Part shown: positions 9,098 to 18,500 of the stretch, piece after piece
Numbering within the stretch: position 1 is the first letter of the stretch
Layout: each line of letters begins with the position of its first letter
Assembly (NCBI RefSeq): GCF_009193255.1
Contig: NZ_WACG01000005.1
Span: 62,001-126,000, forward strand
Reading direction: 5' to 3'
From: Arthrobacter koreensis
Lineage (GTDB): Bacteria; Actinomycetota; Actinomycetes; Actinomycetales; Micrococcaceae
Length of the DNA stretch: 64,000 nt
Position numbers and translations under genes: made by a program
The notes under the pieces: model-generated
The model's database searches: none
What the model was told of the DNA's origin: nothing
What the model saw: only the letters and a program-made list of their open reading frames with translations

Positions 9098-10093
9098 CTA
9101 GGCCGAGCGGACCACGGCCTCGCCCGCATCACGTGCCAGCAGGTCACCGCGGAATCCGGCCTCGTAGGCACGCTTGCCCAGGATCAGGGTGTACGCCCAG
9201 TAGGCGGCGAGCACCAGCGCACCGATGGTAATGCGCAGCCAGGCCGGAAGCCCGCTGGGGGTGACGAAACCTTCCACCAGCCCGGAGATGAACAGGACCA
9301 CCACGAGCCCCAGCGCCACCGTCATCAGGGACCGGCCTTCCTGAGCCAGCGCCGCTACCCTGGGACGCGGTCCGGGCGCAACCAGGGCCCAGAAGATCTG
9401 GAGTCCGGCCGCCGCCGCGATGAAGATTGCCGTGAGTTCCATGAGCCCGTGGGGAAGGATGTACGTGAAGAAGGTGTCAAGCTCGCCGAAGGACGCCATG
9501 GTGCCTGCCGCCGTGCCCACACCGATTGCGTTCTGGTACAGGATGTAGGGCACCCATATCCCGGTGACGCCGAAAGCCACTGCCTGCAGCGCGATCCAGG
9601 CGTTGTTCGTCCAGACCATGCCGGCGAAGGACGCCGCGGGATTCTCCGAATAGTAGGCAGCGAAATCCGACTCCACGTAGCGGCGGAGCTCGGCATCCGT
9701 TCCCATGGCTGCGAGGACACCTGGCGTGTTCACCACCCAGTAGGCGGTCAGCGCCGAGACCAGGACAAAGAGTGCTCCAATGACCACGGTCAGTATCCGG
9801 ACCCGGTAGAACGCCGCGGGCAGGGAGTACACGAAAAAACCGGCCAGGTCCTCGAAGAAATTCGACCGGGCGCCGGTAAACCGGGTTCTGGCGCGGGAGA
9901 GCCGCATTGACAGGGCTGCGGACAGCGCGCCTTCAGGCGCCACCGAACGGATCACGGAGAGGTGCGTGGAGGCGCGCTGGTACAGCTGCAGCAGTTCGTC
10001 CGCCTCAGCCCCGCTCAGGCGGCGGCGGGCGATCAGTTCATCAAGCCGCTTCCAGTCCGGGCTGTGTACGGCGGCGAAGGCATCCAGGTCCAC
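9098..10093 (-). CDS. SpoIIM/DUF95-family membrane protein
   Basis: A 331-residue protein with a soluble helical N-terminus (DELIARRRLSGAEADELLQLYQRASTHLSVIRS) and several membrane helices, as in stage II sporulation protein M relatives of non-sporulating Actinobacteria. The typical motif FGVTGIWVPYILYQNAIGVG and the segment LPHGLMELTAIFIAAAAGLQ support this. The start is GTG at 10093 with TAGGGT 6 nt upstream, so it is probably leaderless. It is divergent from an RDD-family gene; SpoIIM and RDD proteins commonly sit beside the MoxR/DUF58/transglutaminase cluster. The molecular function is unknown. Confidence 0.85.
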   Translation of the reverse strand: MDLDAFAAVHSPDWKRLDELIARRRLSGAEADELLQLYQRASTHLSVIRSVAPEGALSAALSMRLSRARTRFTGARSNFFEDLAGFFVYSLPAAFYRVRILTVVIGALFVLVSALTAYWVVNTPGVLAAMGTDAELRRYVESDFAAYYSENPAASFAGMVWTNNAWIALQAVAFGVTGIWVPYILYQNAIGVGTAAGTMASFGELDTFFTYILPHGLMELTAIFIAAAAGLQIFWALVAPGPRPRVAALAQEGRSLMTVALGLVVVLFISGLVEGFVTPSGLPAWLRITIGALVLAAYWAYTLILGKRAYEAGFRGDLLARDAGEAVVRSA

Positions 10094-10194
10094 GCCTCCA
10101 CCCTAGCGGGCGCGGCCGCGTGGACCGCCCATCTCCGCGGCACGGATGGGTAAAGTGGGAACCCTGACGTTGAAAGCTGAAGCAGGGGGCTGGC

Positions 10195-11001
10195 ATGAGC
10201 ACGGTGGTCACGGGTGAAGCCGTTGTCCTTGAACTGCGCCCGGCCTCTTTCGCGGCCCGGGGGCTCAGCGTCCTGATCGACGTCGTCTCGCAGCTGCTCC
10301 TGCTGCTCCTGCTGTTTTTCCTGATCGGCAATACCCTGGACGGGGCACTCGATCCGGCACTGACCCGGGCCCTGCTGCTGGCCTGTGTTGTCCTGGTGAT
10401 CGTGGTGATTCCGGTGGCAGTCGAAACGCTGACCCGCGGCAAGTCGCTGGGACGGCTGGTCATGGGCCTGCGCATCGTGCGTGACGACGGCGGTGCGGTG
10501 CGTTTCCGCCAGGCATTCACCCGCGGACTCCTGGCCGTCCTGGAGATCTACATGCTGGCCGGTTCGCTGGCTTTCGTCACCGCGGTCTTCAACGAGAAGT
10601 CCAAGCGCCTCGGGGACATGCTTGCCGGGACGTACTCGATGCGGGAGCGGGTCAAGGCTCCCCCGCCGGCCGCCGTGGCCATGCCTCAGGAACTCGCACC
10701 CTGGGCGGAGCTGGCGGACATTGGCCGGCTGCCGGACCCCCTTTCCCGGCGCGTGTCCCGGTTCCTGGCCCAGTCGGAGCGGATGGCGCCTCCGGCCCGC
10801 GCCTCCATGGCCGCTTCGCTGGCAACAGAGGTGTCCGCCTTCGTCTCTCCGCCGCCGCCCGCAGGCACCTATCCGGAGTCCTACCTCCGCGCCGTCGTTG
10901 CCCAGCGCCGGGAGCGTGATTTCGCCCGCCTGAGCGCACAACACGACCGGTCCGAACAGCTGGGCCGCCGGCTGCACCGCCTCCCGTTTACGGACCCCTA
11001 G
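10195..11001 (+). CDS. RDD-family membrane protein
   Basis: 268 residues. The N-terminal half is an RDD domain with three membrane helices: ASFAARGLSVLIDVVSQLL with the Arg and Asp pair, a middle helix, then TRGKSLGRLVMGLRIVRDDGG and KRLGDMLAGTYSMRER. The C-terminal ~100 residues are hydrophilic, Pro/Ala-rich and probably cytosolic. RDD proteins have been proposed to be transporters or membrane organisers, but there is no firm function. The start ATG has AGGGGG upstream. The neighbour on the opposite strand is the SpoIIM-like protein. Confidence 0.87.
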   Translation: MSTVVTGEAVVLELRPASFAARGLSVLIDVVSQLLLLLLLFFLIGNTLDGALDPALTRALLLACVVLVIVVIPVAVETLTRGKSLGRLVMGLRIVRDDGGAVRFRQAFTRGLLAVLEIYMLAGSLAFVTAVFNEKSKRLGDMLAGTYSMRERVKAPPPAAVAMPQELAPWAELADIGRLPDPLSRRVSRFLAQSERMAPPARASMAASLATEVSAFVSPPPPAGTYPESYLRAVVAQRRERDFARLSAQHDRSEQLGRRLHRLPFTDP

Positions 11002-11029
11002 ACCGCGCACCAGCAATCCCGCAACAAAC

Positions 11030-11057
11030 CCGCGCCGCTCCGTTGGGAGCGGCGCGG
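11030..11057. terminator. Convergent terminator between RDD gene and ahcY
   Basis: A 12-bp perfect stem (11030-11041 with 11046-11057) with a GTTG tetraloop, followed by CTTT on the plus strand and preceded by AAA, so it works in both directions. Confidence 0.8.
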
Positions 11058-11079
11058 CTTTGGATTCCGGCGTGAGGGC

Positions 11080-12564
11080 CTAGTACCGGTAGTGGTCCGG
11101 CTTGTAGGGACCGGCCACGTCCACGCCCAGGTATTCGGCCTGCGGCTTGGTCAGTTCGCTGAGCTCTACGCCAAGGGCGTCGAGGTGCAGCCGGGCGACC
11201 TTCTCATCGAGAATCTTGGGCAGCACGTACACCTGGTTGGCGTATTCGGGGGTGCCGTCTTCCTTGTCCTGTCCGTACTTGGTGAACAGTTCAATCTGGG
11301 CAATCGTCTGGTTCGCGAAGGAGTTGGACATGACGAAGGACGGGTGTCCGGTGGCGTTGCCCAGGTTCAGCAGGCGGCCTTCGGAGAGCACGATGATGCT
11401 GCGCTGGTCCTCGGTGCCTTCGTCGAAGATCCATTCGTGGACCTGCGGCTTGATCTCCACCTTGCGGATTCCGGGGACGCGGGCCAGTCCGGCCATGTCG
11501 ATTTCGTTGTCGAAGTGGCCAACGTTGCCCACGATCGCCTGGTGCTTCATCCGGGCCATGTGGGAGGCCATGATGATGTCCTTGTTTCCGGTGGTGGTGA
11601 TGAAAATGTCGCCCTGGCCCACCACGGATTCCAGGCGTGCCACCTGGTAGCCGTCCATGGCCGCCTGCAGCGCGCAGATCGGGTCAATTTCCGTAACAAT
11701 CACCCGGGCGCCCTGGCCGCGCAGTGCTTCCGCGGCGCCCTTGCCGACGTCGCCGTAGCCGCAGACAACGGCGACCTTGCCGCCGATCAGGGTGTCCGTG
11801 GCACGGTTCAGGCCGTCCGGCAGCGAGTGGCGGATGCCGTACTTGTTGTCGAACTTGGACTTGGTGACCGAGTCGTTCACGTTGATCGCGGGGAACAGCA
11901 GCTGTCCGTCTGCTGCCAGCTGGTAGAGCCGGAGGACGCCGGTGGTGGTCTCTTCGGTGACGCCGCGGATGCCCTTGGCGATTTCGGTCCATTTACCCGG
12001 TGCCTCGGCCAGCGAACGGCGCAGGGTGTCCAGGATGACCGTGTACTCGTAGGAGTAGTCCGGATCATCTTCGGCCGGGTTGGCCGGGACGGAGCCTGCG
12101 GCTTCGAACTCAACACCCTTGTGCAGCAGGAGCGTGGCGTCTCCGCCGTCGTCCAGGATCATGTTCGGGCCGCCGGAGCCCTCGGGCCAGGTGAGGATCT
12201 GCTCGGCCGTCCACCAGTATTCCTCGAGGGTTTCGTTCTTCCAGGCGAAGACCGGGACGCCTTGGGGATCCTCCGGTGTTCCGGTGCCAACCACCACTGC
12301 GGCGGCGGCTTCGTCCTGGGTGGAGAAGATGTTGCAGGAGGCCCACCGGACCTCGGCACCCAGTGCGGTCAGGGTTTCGATCAGCACGGCGGTCTGGACG
12401 GTCATGTGCAGCGACCCGGCAATCCGGGCTCCCGCCAGGGGCTGGCTTGGGCCGTACTCGCGCCGCAGTGCCATGAGGCCGGGCATTTCATGCTCGGCCA
12501 GGCGGATCTGGTGGCGGCCGGCTTCGGCCAGGGAGAGGTCAGCTACTTTAAAATCGATGCTCAC
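11080..12564 (-). CDS. ahcY: Adenosylhomocysteinase
   Basis: 494 residues from GTG at 12564 ([20 protein letters not shown]). It hydrolyses S-adenosylhomocysteine to adenosine and homocysteine, recycling the product of methyltransferases. Visible landmarks are the NAD-binding [20 protein letters not shown], the active-site region [39 protein letters not shown] and the conserved C-terminus PYKPDHYRY. The open frame continues upstream to 12744 but that part overlaps the Trm112 gene and is unlike the family. It lies 13 nt behind the Trm112 gene and is probably cotranscribed with it. I see no SAH riboswitch. Confidence 0.96.
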   Translation of the reverse strand: MSIDFKVADLSLAEAGRHQIRLAEHEMPGLMALRREYGPSQPLAGARIAGSLHMTVQTAVLIETLTALGAEVRWASCNIFSTQDEAAAAVVVGTGTPEDPQGVPVFAWKNETLEEYWWTAEQILTWPEGSGGPNMILDDGGDATLLLHKGVEFEAAGSVPANPAEDDPDYSYEYTVILDTLRRSLAEAPGKWTEIAKGIRGVTEETTTGVLRLYQLAADGQLLFPAINVNDSVTKSKFDNKYGIRHSLPDGLNRATDTLIGGKVAVVCGYGDVGKGAAEALRGQGARVIVTEIDPICALQAAMDGYQVARLESVVGQGDIFITTTGNKDIIMASHMARMKHQAIVGNVGHFDNEIDMAGLARVPGIRKVEIKPQVHEWIFDEGTEDQRSIIVLSEGRLLNLGNATGHPSFVMSNSFANQTIAQIELFTKYGQDKEDGTPEYANQVYVLPKILDEKVARLHLDALGVELSELTKPQAEYLGVDVAGPYKPDHYRY

Positions 12565-12577
12565 AGGTTCAGGATCC

Positions 12578-12772
12578 TCAGTTCTCGGAGTCGTCGGCCG
12601 GCGCGGCGGATGCCGGGAGCAGCACCGGAATGCCTTCCGCGATGGCGTAGCGCAGCGGCTTGCCGTCCGGTCCGGGCGCGGTGGAAACGAGTTCGTCCCC
12701 CTCCTGCACCAGGCGTGAGTGGGTCTGCGGGCAACGCAGGACATCCAGGAGATCAGCGGTCAGGTTAGCCAT
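12578..12772 (-). CDS. Trm112-family small protein
   Basis: 64 residues with the family opening [14 protein letters not shown] and the closing [13 protein letters not shown]. Trm112-like proteins are small zinc-ribbon-like partners of methyltransferases. Here only one Cys of the canonical set remains, so zinc binding is doubtful, which is common in the bacterial UPF0434 branch. It immediately precedes ahcY, a sensible link for a methylation-associated protein. Confidence 0.88.
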   Translation of the reverse strand: MANLTADLLDVLRCPQTHSRLVQEGDELVSTAPGPDGKPLRYAIAEGIPVLLPASAAPADDSEN

Positions 12773-12871
12773 GCTGCGGCACTTCCTTGCGAAACGGTTG
12801 ACTGGTCACGGCCGCGGTTCATCCCCGGCTGATTCCCCCAGCCTATAGCGTGCGAAGCCCCACGGCTCAGC

Positions 12872-13267
12872 TCAGCTTGGTTCGCTGACTTCTTCGCGCA
12901 GCACACGCAGGTGCGAACGGCGGGTAGCGGGGAGATCCGCCGGCGGTTCCAGGGCATGCTTGCCGCTGCGGCGGACGGGCTCTTCCGCGGCGGGAGCTTC
13001 CTCCGGCTCACGCACAGCATCCACCAGGGCAGAAAGTTCATCCGGACCCGGTGTCCGCGGCAGTGCGCCGAGATCCAGGCGGAGAACCTGCCAGCCGCGG
13101 GGAGCGGTGAGGCGCTCGGCGTGGAGCTCGCACAGGTCATAGCAGTGCGGCTCGGCGTAGGTGGCCAGGGGTCCAAGCACTGCGGTTGAATCTGCGTACA
13201 CGTACGTCAAAGTTGCGACGGCGGCCTGCCGGCACGCTGAACGTGAACAAAGACGTAAGGATCCCAC
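12872..13267 (-). CDS. DUF3499 domain protein
   Basis: 131 residues; the start is GTG at 13267. The actinobacterial DUF3499 signature is present: CSRSACRQAAVATLTYVYAD, a second pair in PHCYDLCELHAERLTAPRGW, suggesting a Cys/His metal site. The C-terminal third is hydrophilic. Function is unknown. In related genomes it lies between a phosphomannomutase gene and the degenerate metallopeptidase gene; here the phosphomannomutase is missing and Trm112 follows after a ~100-nt gap. Confidence 0.87.
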   Translation of the reverse strand: MGSLRLCSRSACRQAAVATLTYVYADSTAVLGPLATYAEPHCYDLCELHAERLTAPRGWQVLRLDLGALPRTPGPDELSALVDAVREPEEAPAAEEPVRRSGKHALEPPADLPATRRSHLRVLREEVSEPS

Positions 13268-13378
13268 GGGTCATAACTGTACCCCCAGGCGCCTCTTGCC
13301 CTGGGCAGCCACGCCGGAGCCCGGGAGGCCCCGGACATGGTCTCCCCGGCGGGCAGTGTGCGGGCTAGAGTAGGTGCC

Positions 13379-13876
13379 ATGGTTCCAGGATCTTCCCCCA
13401 GCACCAACGGCGGATCCGGCGGAGGTGAGCCGGGGCCCGCCGCACGCCCGTTCCGCCGCCGTCGCCGGAACAGGCACGGACGGGGCCTGCGCGGGGAGCT
13501 GCTCCCGGCACACCTGGCCGGGTCCAGGACCCGCGCCGAACGCTTCGATGACTGGGTGATGGAATCCGCCCAGCGGCTGGAGCGGCTCTGGGGCGAAGAC
13601 ATCCAGACCTACCAGTTCATCGTCCAGGAAATTCCGGACGGATTGGAGGAACTGGTCCGCCGCGGAGGCGCCGTGCCACTGGCTTCCTCCAGCGCGGGGA
13701 GTGGCCCCCGGCCGCCGGTAATCACCATCTACCGCCGTCCCGTGGAGTCGACAGCCCGCGGACTGGTACCTGTCAACGAACTGATCCACGACGTCGTGGT
13801 GGAACAGCTGGCGTCCCTGAAGGGGATGGATCCGGAGTCGATCGATCCAACATACGGCCGCTTTCGGCCGCTCTAG
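13379..13876 (+). CDS. Metallopeptidase-family (zincin-like) protein lacking the HExxH motif
   Basis: 165 residues from ATG 13379; an in-frame ATG at 13337 is possible, but TAGAGT 7 nt before 13379 points to a leaderless start there. The actinobacterial form of the PF06262 zincin family is recognised by RAERFDDWVMESAQRLERLWG, VITIYRRPVESTA and the C-terminus ESIDPTYGRFRPL. Where classical members have HExxH, this protein has ELIHDVVVEQLASLKG. The zinc site is therefore incomplete and it may not be a protease. It is divergent from DUF3499 and convergent with DUF5719. Confidence 0.8.
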   Translation: MVPGSSPSTNGGSGGGEPGPAARPFRRRRRNRHGRGLRGELLPAHLAGSRTRAERFDDWVMESAQRLERLWGEDIQTYQFIVQEIPDGLEELVRRGGAVPLASSSAGSGPRPPVITIYRRPVESTARGLVPVNELIHDVVVEQLASLKGMDPESIDPTYGRFRPL

Positions 13877-13900
13877 CGGCCCGCGGGTAACGGCCGTGAG

Positions 13901-15517
13901 TCAGTAGCCGATTCCCACCTGAATGGACTGGCTTCCCGAGGTTCCCTCCGGCAGCGGCAGCACCGATATCCCGGGGCCCTCCCCCGTCACGAGCTGCGCT
14001 CCGTAGACGGCGTCGCCGAGTGCGCTGACCAGGACGGCGGGCAGTTCGCCGCTTCCGAGGTCTCCGGGTTTCAGTGACAGTGTCCTGCCGCCGGGAACCT
14101 GGATTACCTTCTCCTCCTGCAGGGTTCCGTCTGCTCCCACAGCCCGGACCCGTACCTCGGCGTCGCCGTCAGGCGCGGTGAGCACCAGGGTGGAACTGCC
14201 GCCCGGCGCTGCCACGGCGAGGTGTTCACTGCCCAGCCTCGTGTCCGCAGGGGCTATTGCCAGCTCCACCGGTTCTTCGGGCTTGGTACCGCGGCTGAAC
14301 ACAGCTGAAGCGGCTACGGCGACGTCCGAAGACAAATCCAGGGAGTAGGTCCCGGCTGGCAGTTCCGACAGCGGAATCTTTCCCACCGTGCCGGCAGGAA
14401 CGCTGAAAACACCGCCGCCGGGAATCTCCACTTCGCCCCGCTCGCCGAAAACGCGGAGGTGGACGGATGCGTCCGTTGTCCCCGGAACGGCGACGTTAAG
14501 GACGGGCTGGACTGAATCGTAGCCTTCCTGCTCCATCAGTTCGCGGGTGGCCTGCGGGGACTGCAGCGCAACCCCCGTGACCACCTGGCGCGGCGCAGGA
14601 GCCGCAGTGGGCTCTATGATTTCAACCCCGCCTGCGGTGAGTCCGCGCAGGATGCTCTGTTCTATGAAGGCGCTGACCGGTCCCCCGGAGCTGCGCACCC
14701 GCACCGCTGCCGATTCCTGCCCCGATGCCAGGCCGGCAAGGACGATTGAACGGGTCTGGCCCGGTGCCACCACGATCCCGCGGCTGCCTCCGGCCTCTAC
14801 CCGCCCCTCCGAGCCGATGATCTCCAGGTCAACCGTGGCGGCCGTCGCGGAGGGGTTGTTCAGCTTGAGCACGGCCGTGGCCCCGACCGTCGTCCGGGCA
14901 CCCAGGAGCCACATGTCATTCGAAGGCGTCTGGCAGTTCGCCGCGGCGAGTCCGGCAAGGTCTCCGTCCGTGGCGGTGTAGCCCATGACCGCATTGGCGG
15001 TAGCCGGCTGGTCCCCGCTGGGTTCAGCTTCGAAGGCGGTAACAGACGTGACCTGCTGTTTCGCCAGCACACCGGCCAGCCTGGTGCCGGCCAGGGGGAC
15101 CTCCGGGTTGTCCTTGAGGGAGGCCACGGCGTCTCCGCTGTCCAGTGCTGAGAGCTGGGCCGGAGGCAGGGAAGCACCCGCTGCAGAGATAACCGCAGTG
15201 GTCACCGCGGTGGCCGCGGACTCGGAAACCGGGCTGAACTCCGCGTCGGTCGAGGCGGCGTTGCCGGCAAGCAGCCGGAGCGGCTCAGGGCACACACCCG
15301 TGAGTATTCCGGCGGGAACGCTGGTGGCCGGAGGCGGCACGTCCAGCTCGGAGCGCGGCGGCGCCGCGATGGCCGATGCCGTGATGAGCGCGCCTGCGGT
15401 CACTACCAGGACGGTCCCTGAGACTGCTGCGTACGCCGTCCTCCGGCCCGCAGCGCGGCGCTCCCGGGTTTGAGCACGCGATGCCCCCGCGTCGGTTGAC
15501 CCGGTCAACTCGGCCAT
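13901..15517 (-). CDS. DUF5719 secreted/membrane-anchored protein
   Basis: 538 residues. A basic cytosolic N-terminus is followed by one membrane anchor (AYAAVSGTVLVVTAGALITASAIA) and a large extracytoplasmic region rich in Val, Ala, Gly and Thr that looks like repeated beta domains, matching DUF5719. Its ATG overlaps the stop codon of the upstream glycosyltransferase gene (TGATG), so the two are translationally coupled. This order, whiB2-GT2-DUF5719-zincin-DUF3499, is conserved in Actinobacteria and suggests an accessory role in extracellular glycan export or assembly. The function is otherwise unknown. Confidence 0.85.
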   Translation of the reverse strand: MAELTGSTDAGASRAQTRERRAAGRRTAYAAVSGTVLVVTAGALITASAIAAPPRSELDVPPPATSVPAGILTGVCPEPLRLLAGNAASTDAEFSPVSESAATAVTTAVISAAGASLPPAQLSALDSGDAVASLKDNPEVPLAGTRLAGVLAKQQVTSVTAFEAEPSGDQPATANAVMGYTATDGDLAGLAAANCQTPSNDMWLLGARTTVGATAVLKLNNPSATAATVDLEIIGSEGRVEAGGSRGIVVAPGQTRSIVLAGLASGQESAAVRVRSSGGPVSAFIEQSILRGLTAGGVEIIEPTAAPAPRQVVTGVALQSPQATRELMEQEGYDSVQPVLNVAVPGTTDASVHLRVFGERGEVEIPGGGVFSVPAGTVGKIPLSELPAGTYSLDLSSDVAVAASAVFSRGTKPEEPVELAIAPADTRLGSEHLAVAAPGGSSTLVLTAPDGDAEVRVRAVGADGTLQEEKVIQVPGGRTLSLKPGDLGSGELPAVLVSALGDAVYGAQLVTGEGPGISVLPLPEGTSGSQSIQVGIGY

Positions 15518-18500
15518 CAGTGCACTCCTTCAGACGAACTCTTGGCGGCCGGCGCTCCTGCGTCGGACGCACGCTGGCGGGCTGCGCCGCTTCCGCGGCT
15601 CCGGCCGGGGGCCTTCCCTCCGGCCGGCTTGCCCCGTCGGGCACGCCCGGCCTTGCGATCCCGGGCCAGCGCCGGTTCCTTGGCCAGCTCCCGAGGACCA
15701 GGCTCCCCGCCCGCCGCGTCGGCGTCGGCCTCCTCCTTGGGAGCCGCGGCAGCGGAACGCACGGGCCCCTGCTTGCCGGGCAGCCGGATGGCACCGGAGC
15801 GGGAGGGTGTGGGCACCGCGAGCAGCACGGTCAAACCGAAGACGATGACCTGCACAATCGAGGTCCACGGTTCCCAGGGACTTGAATACCTGAGGCTGAA
15901 GTCGCCTCCCTCTTCCGGCAGGTCAAAGGCCTGGGCCCAGCCGTCCGTGGAGGGTTCGAGCGCTTTGCCGTTCAGCGTTGCCTGCCAGCCGGTGTCGGCT
16001 CGTTCAGCCAGGACCAGGCGGCGCCCTTCCGGACCCGCCGGGATTGCTGCATCTGCCGTGACCCTGCCGGATGGCACCAGGGAGAGGGTCTGGCCCTGGG
16101 CATCAATAATGCGGAGCCGTGCGGTCTGCCCTGCGAGCGTCTCAGTGCCCTGTTCATCCAGCGCTCCGGTTACGCGCCAGAGCCAGCCGGATCCGGTCTG
16201 GCCTACGGATGCCAGGCCCGGCACGGCGTCCAAACGGTCGGCCAGCAGTTCGGCGGCGGTATCGGATGCCTGCAGCACCACATAGCCCACTCCCAGCCGG
16301 CTGAGCTCCTCGCGCGGGTCCACGCCCGTTCCGGCCGTGATGACGGCGACAGTGCTGCGAAGGGCGGCGCTTGCGCCGTCGTCTTCACCGAGCGTTTCAC
16401 TGCCCGGCATGCCTTCGACGGCGCGTGCGGCGTAGCCCGCACTGAGTCCGTCCAGGGTGCTTCCGCCCGAGCGCATCAGCGTGGCGGTGACGTCGTCGCC
16501 GGGTCCCAGGGACAGCACCAGGGACCGGGTCTGGTCGGCACTGTTCCCGCGGTCCGCCGCGGTTGCGGGCAGCACCCGCGTCCCGGTCTCCCGGAGGTCC
16601 AGCCGGGTGCCGGGCTGGACTCCACCGGCTCCGGCCGGGGTTGCCTCGCCGGCGGCCTGGGGCACGGTCCACGCAGCCAGGCTGGCGGCCGGACCGGCTC
16701 CCAGGAGGACGGTAAGGAGAACTACTGCGGCGGCAGCGGGACGGCGGGTTTGGCCGGTTTCCGTCCTGCGGGCGGCCAGCAGTCTGTCCAGTGCCGGCAG
16801 CGCGGCGCACAGCAGGGCAAACACCGCGGCGGATACCAGCGGACCGGGGTAGGGAGTCACCAGCGCCGCGGCCGCACTTCCGGTGACGAGATAGGCCGCG
16901 GCACCGGACAGCGCAAGGGCGAGGACCGCCATGACCCACCCGAGCCGGGCGGTCGCGGCGCGGCCGGGAAGGAAGAGCGCCGCGGCGGACAGTGCCACCA
17001 GCGGTCCGCCCACCATCAGGGCGAGCACCAGGGCCCAGGGACCCTCCGGCAGGAAGCCGAGTCCGGCCAGCGGATCAGAGATGCCGAACGCTTCCGGATA
17101 GCCGAGCAGCTGCTGCCACAGCGCGGCCGGTGCAAAGGCCAGCGGAACTCCCGGGTCTGCCGCGGCCGCCCGGAGATTATCCGAAAGGGAGAGGACTACG
17201 GGCAGCAGGAGCGCTGCCGGTGCAAGCAGGGACCACCAGAGGGTCCGTGCGCGGGAACGAAGCCGCAGTGAGAGCACCAGGACCAGCAGGACGCCGAGGA
17301 CGAACAGCAGCGGGGCGCTGGCGGTCAGGATTGACAGCAGGAGACCTGCAGCGGCCGCGGCCGTCCAGCTGGGTGCACCATGGATGCCGGGCTTCCGGGG
17401 AGCCGCGGAATCGGCATCGGCGGCACCGCGCGTATCCGGGGCGGCGGTTCCGGCACCGACGGCGCGCGCCATCGCCAGGACGGTCAGCGGCAGAACAATG
17501 TGGGCCACGAGGGCACCAAGCCGGCCTTCGCCGAGTGATGCCTGCAGCGCAGGCAGCGAACCCCACACCATGGCGGCCCAGAAGCGTGCGCCGGGGCGCC
17601 GGGTAAGGGCCCCGGACGCGATCCAGGCAGCGAGCCCGGACAGGGGCATGGCCAGCAGGACAAGGACTACGACGGCGGCGCTGGCGTTCCCCAGCCCTGC
17701 CACCCCGAGCAGCCACAGCACGTAATCGAAGGGATCTCCGTGCCCCTGGTATCCCGCTCCCACTTCACTCCACCAGCCGCTGGCGTTGGCCCAGATGACG
17801 GCGAGGGAATCGGATACAGGCAGCAGGGCGCCGCCGGTCAGTGCAGGGGCACCAACCAGGCGGTGCAGGCCGGCCAGCGACGCGGCGGCCAGGAGCAGGA
17901 CGGCGGCCAGCGCACCCGCCCCGGACCAGGCCCGCCCACGGGTGGCCAGGGCCGCAAAGTCGTCGTGTGAGTCGCCGCTGGGTTCATAGGCGTGCGGCGC
18001 AGGCGCTGCGCCGGTCTCCTCGGACCGGTAGGCGTTCGCGGCGGCCTCGGATTCGTGGACGGACCGCCGGTGCTCGCGCACTTCCCGCGGTGTCGTGACC
18101 AGGGCCCGCACGGCGCTCCGGGGGCGTCTGCGGGTAGCGGCTGCCTTGCGCCGGGACCGGTAGAGATCCACCGGCCGCAGCACGGCGGCGATGCTCGAGA
18201 CCAGGGAGCCGGCGGCATAACCGGGGTCCTTGGCAAGCATGCCCAGGAAGAACCGGCCGAAACCGCCCAGGACGGCGCCCAGTGCCAGGAAGGGAACCTG
18301 CCAGCCGGGAGCGTGTTTCAGGCGGAGGAAGACCTCAGCCTTGCGGGCAGCCCTCGCGGACGCTGCCGGGTTTGGCCGGCTGCCGGCGTGCCGGACACGC
18401 GCGGAAGGAACCACCACCACGCGGTTGCCGGCGAGCCGGTTCCGCCAGCAGAGGTCAATGTCGTCACCGGTGCCCGGCAGTGCCGGGTCGAATCCGCCAA

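Noticed and set aside
11092-12768. A 558-residue open frame antisense to ahcY
   Set aside because: Same reason; ahcY is certain from motifs on the other strand.
12565-12871. SAH or SAM riboswitch upstream of ahcY/Trm112
   Set aside because: ahcY follows Trm112 by 13 nt and I could not find a conserved riboswitch core in the upstream region.
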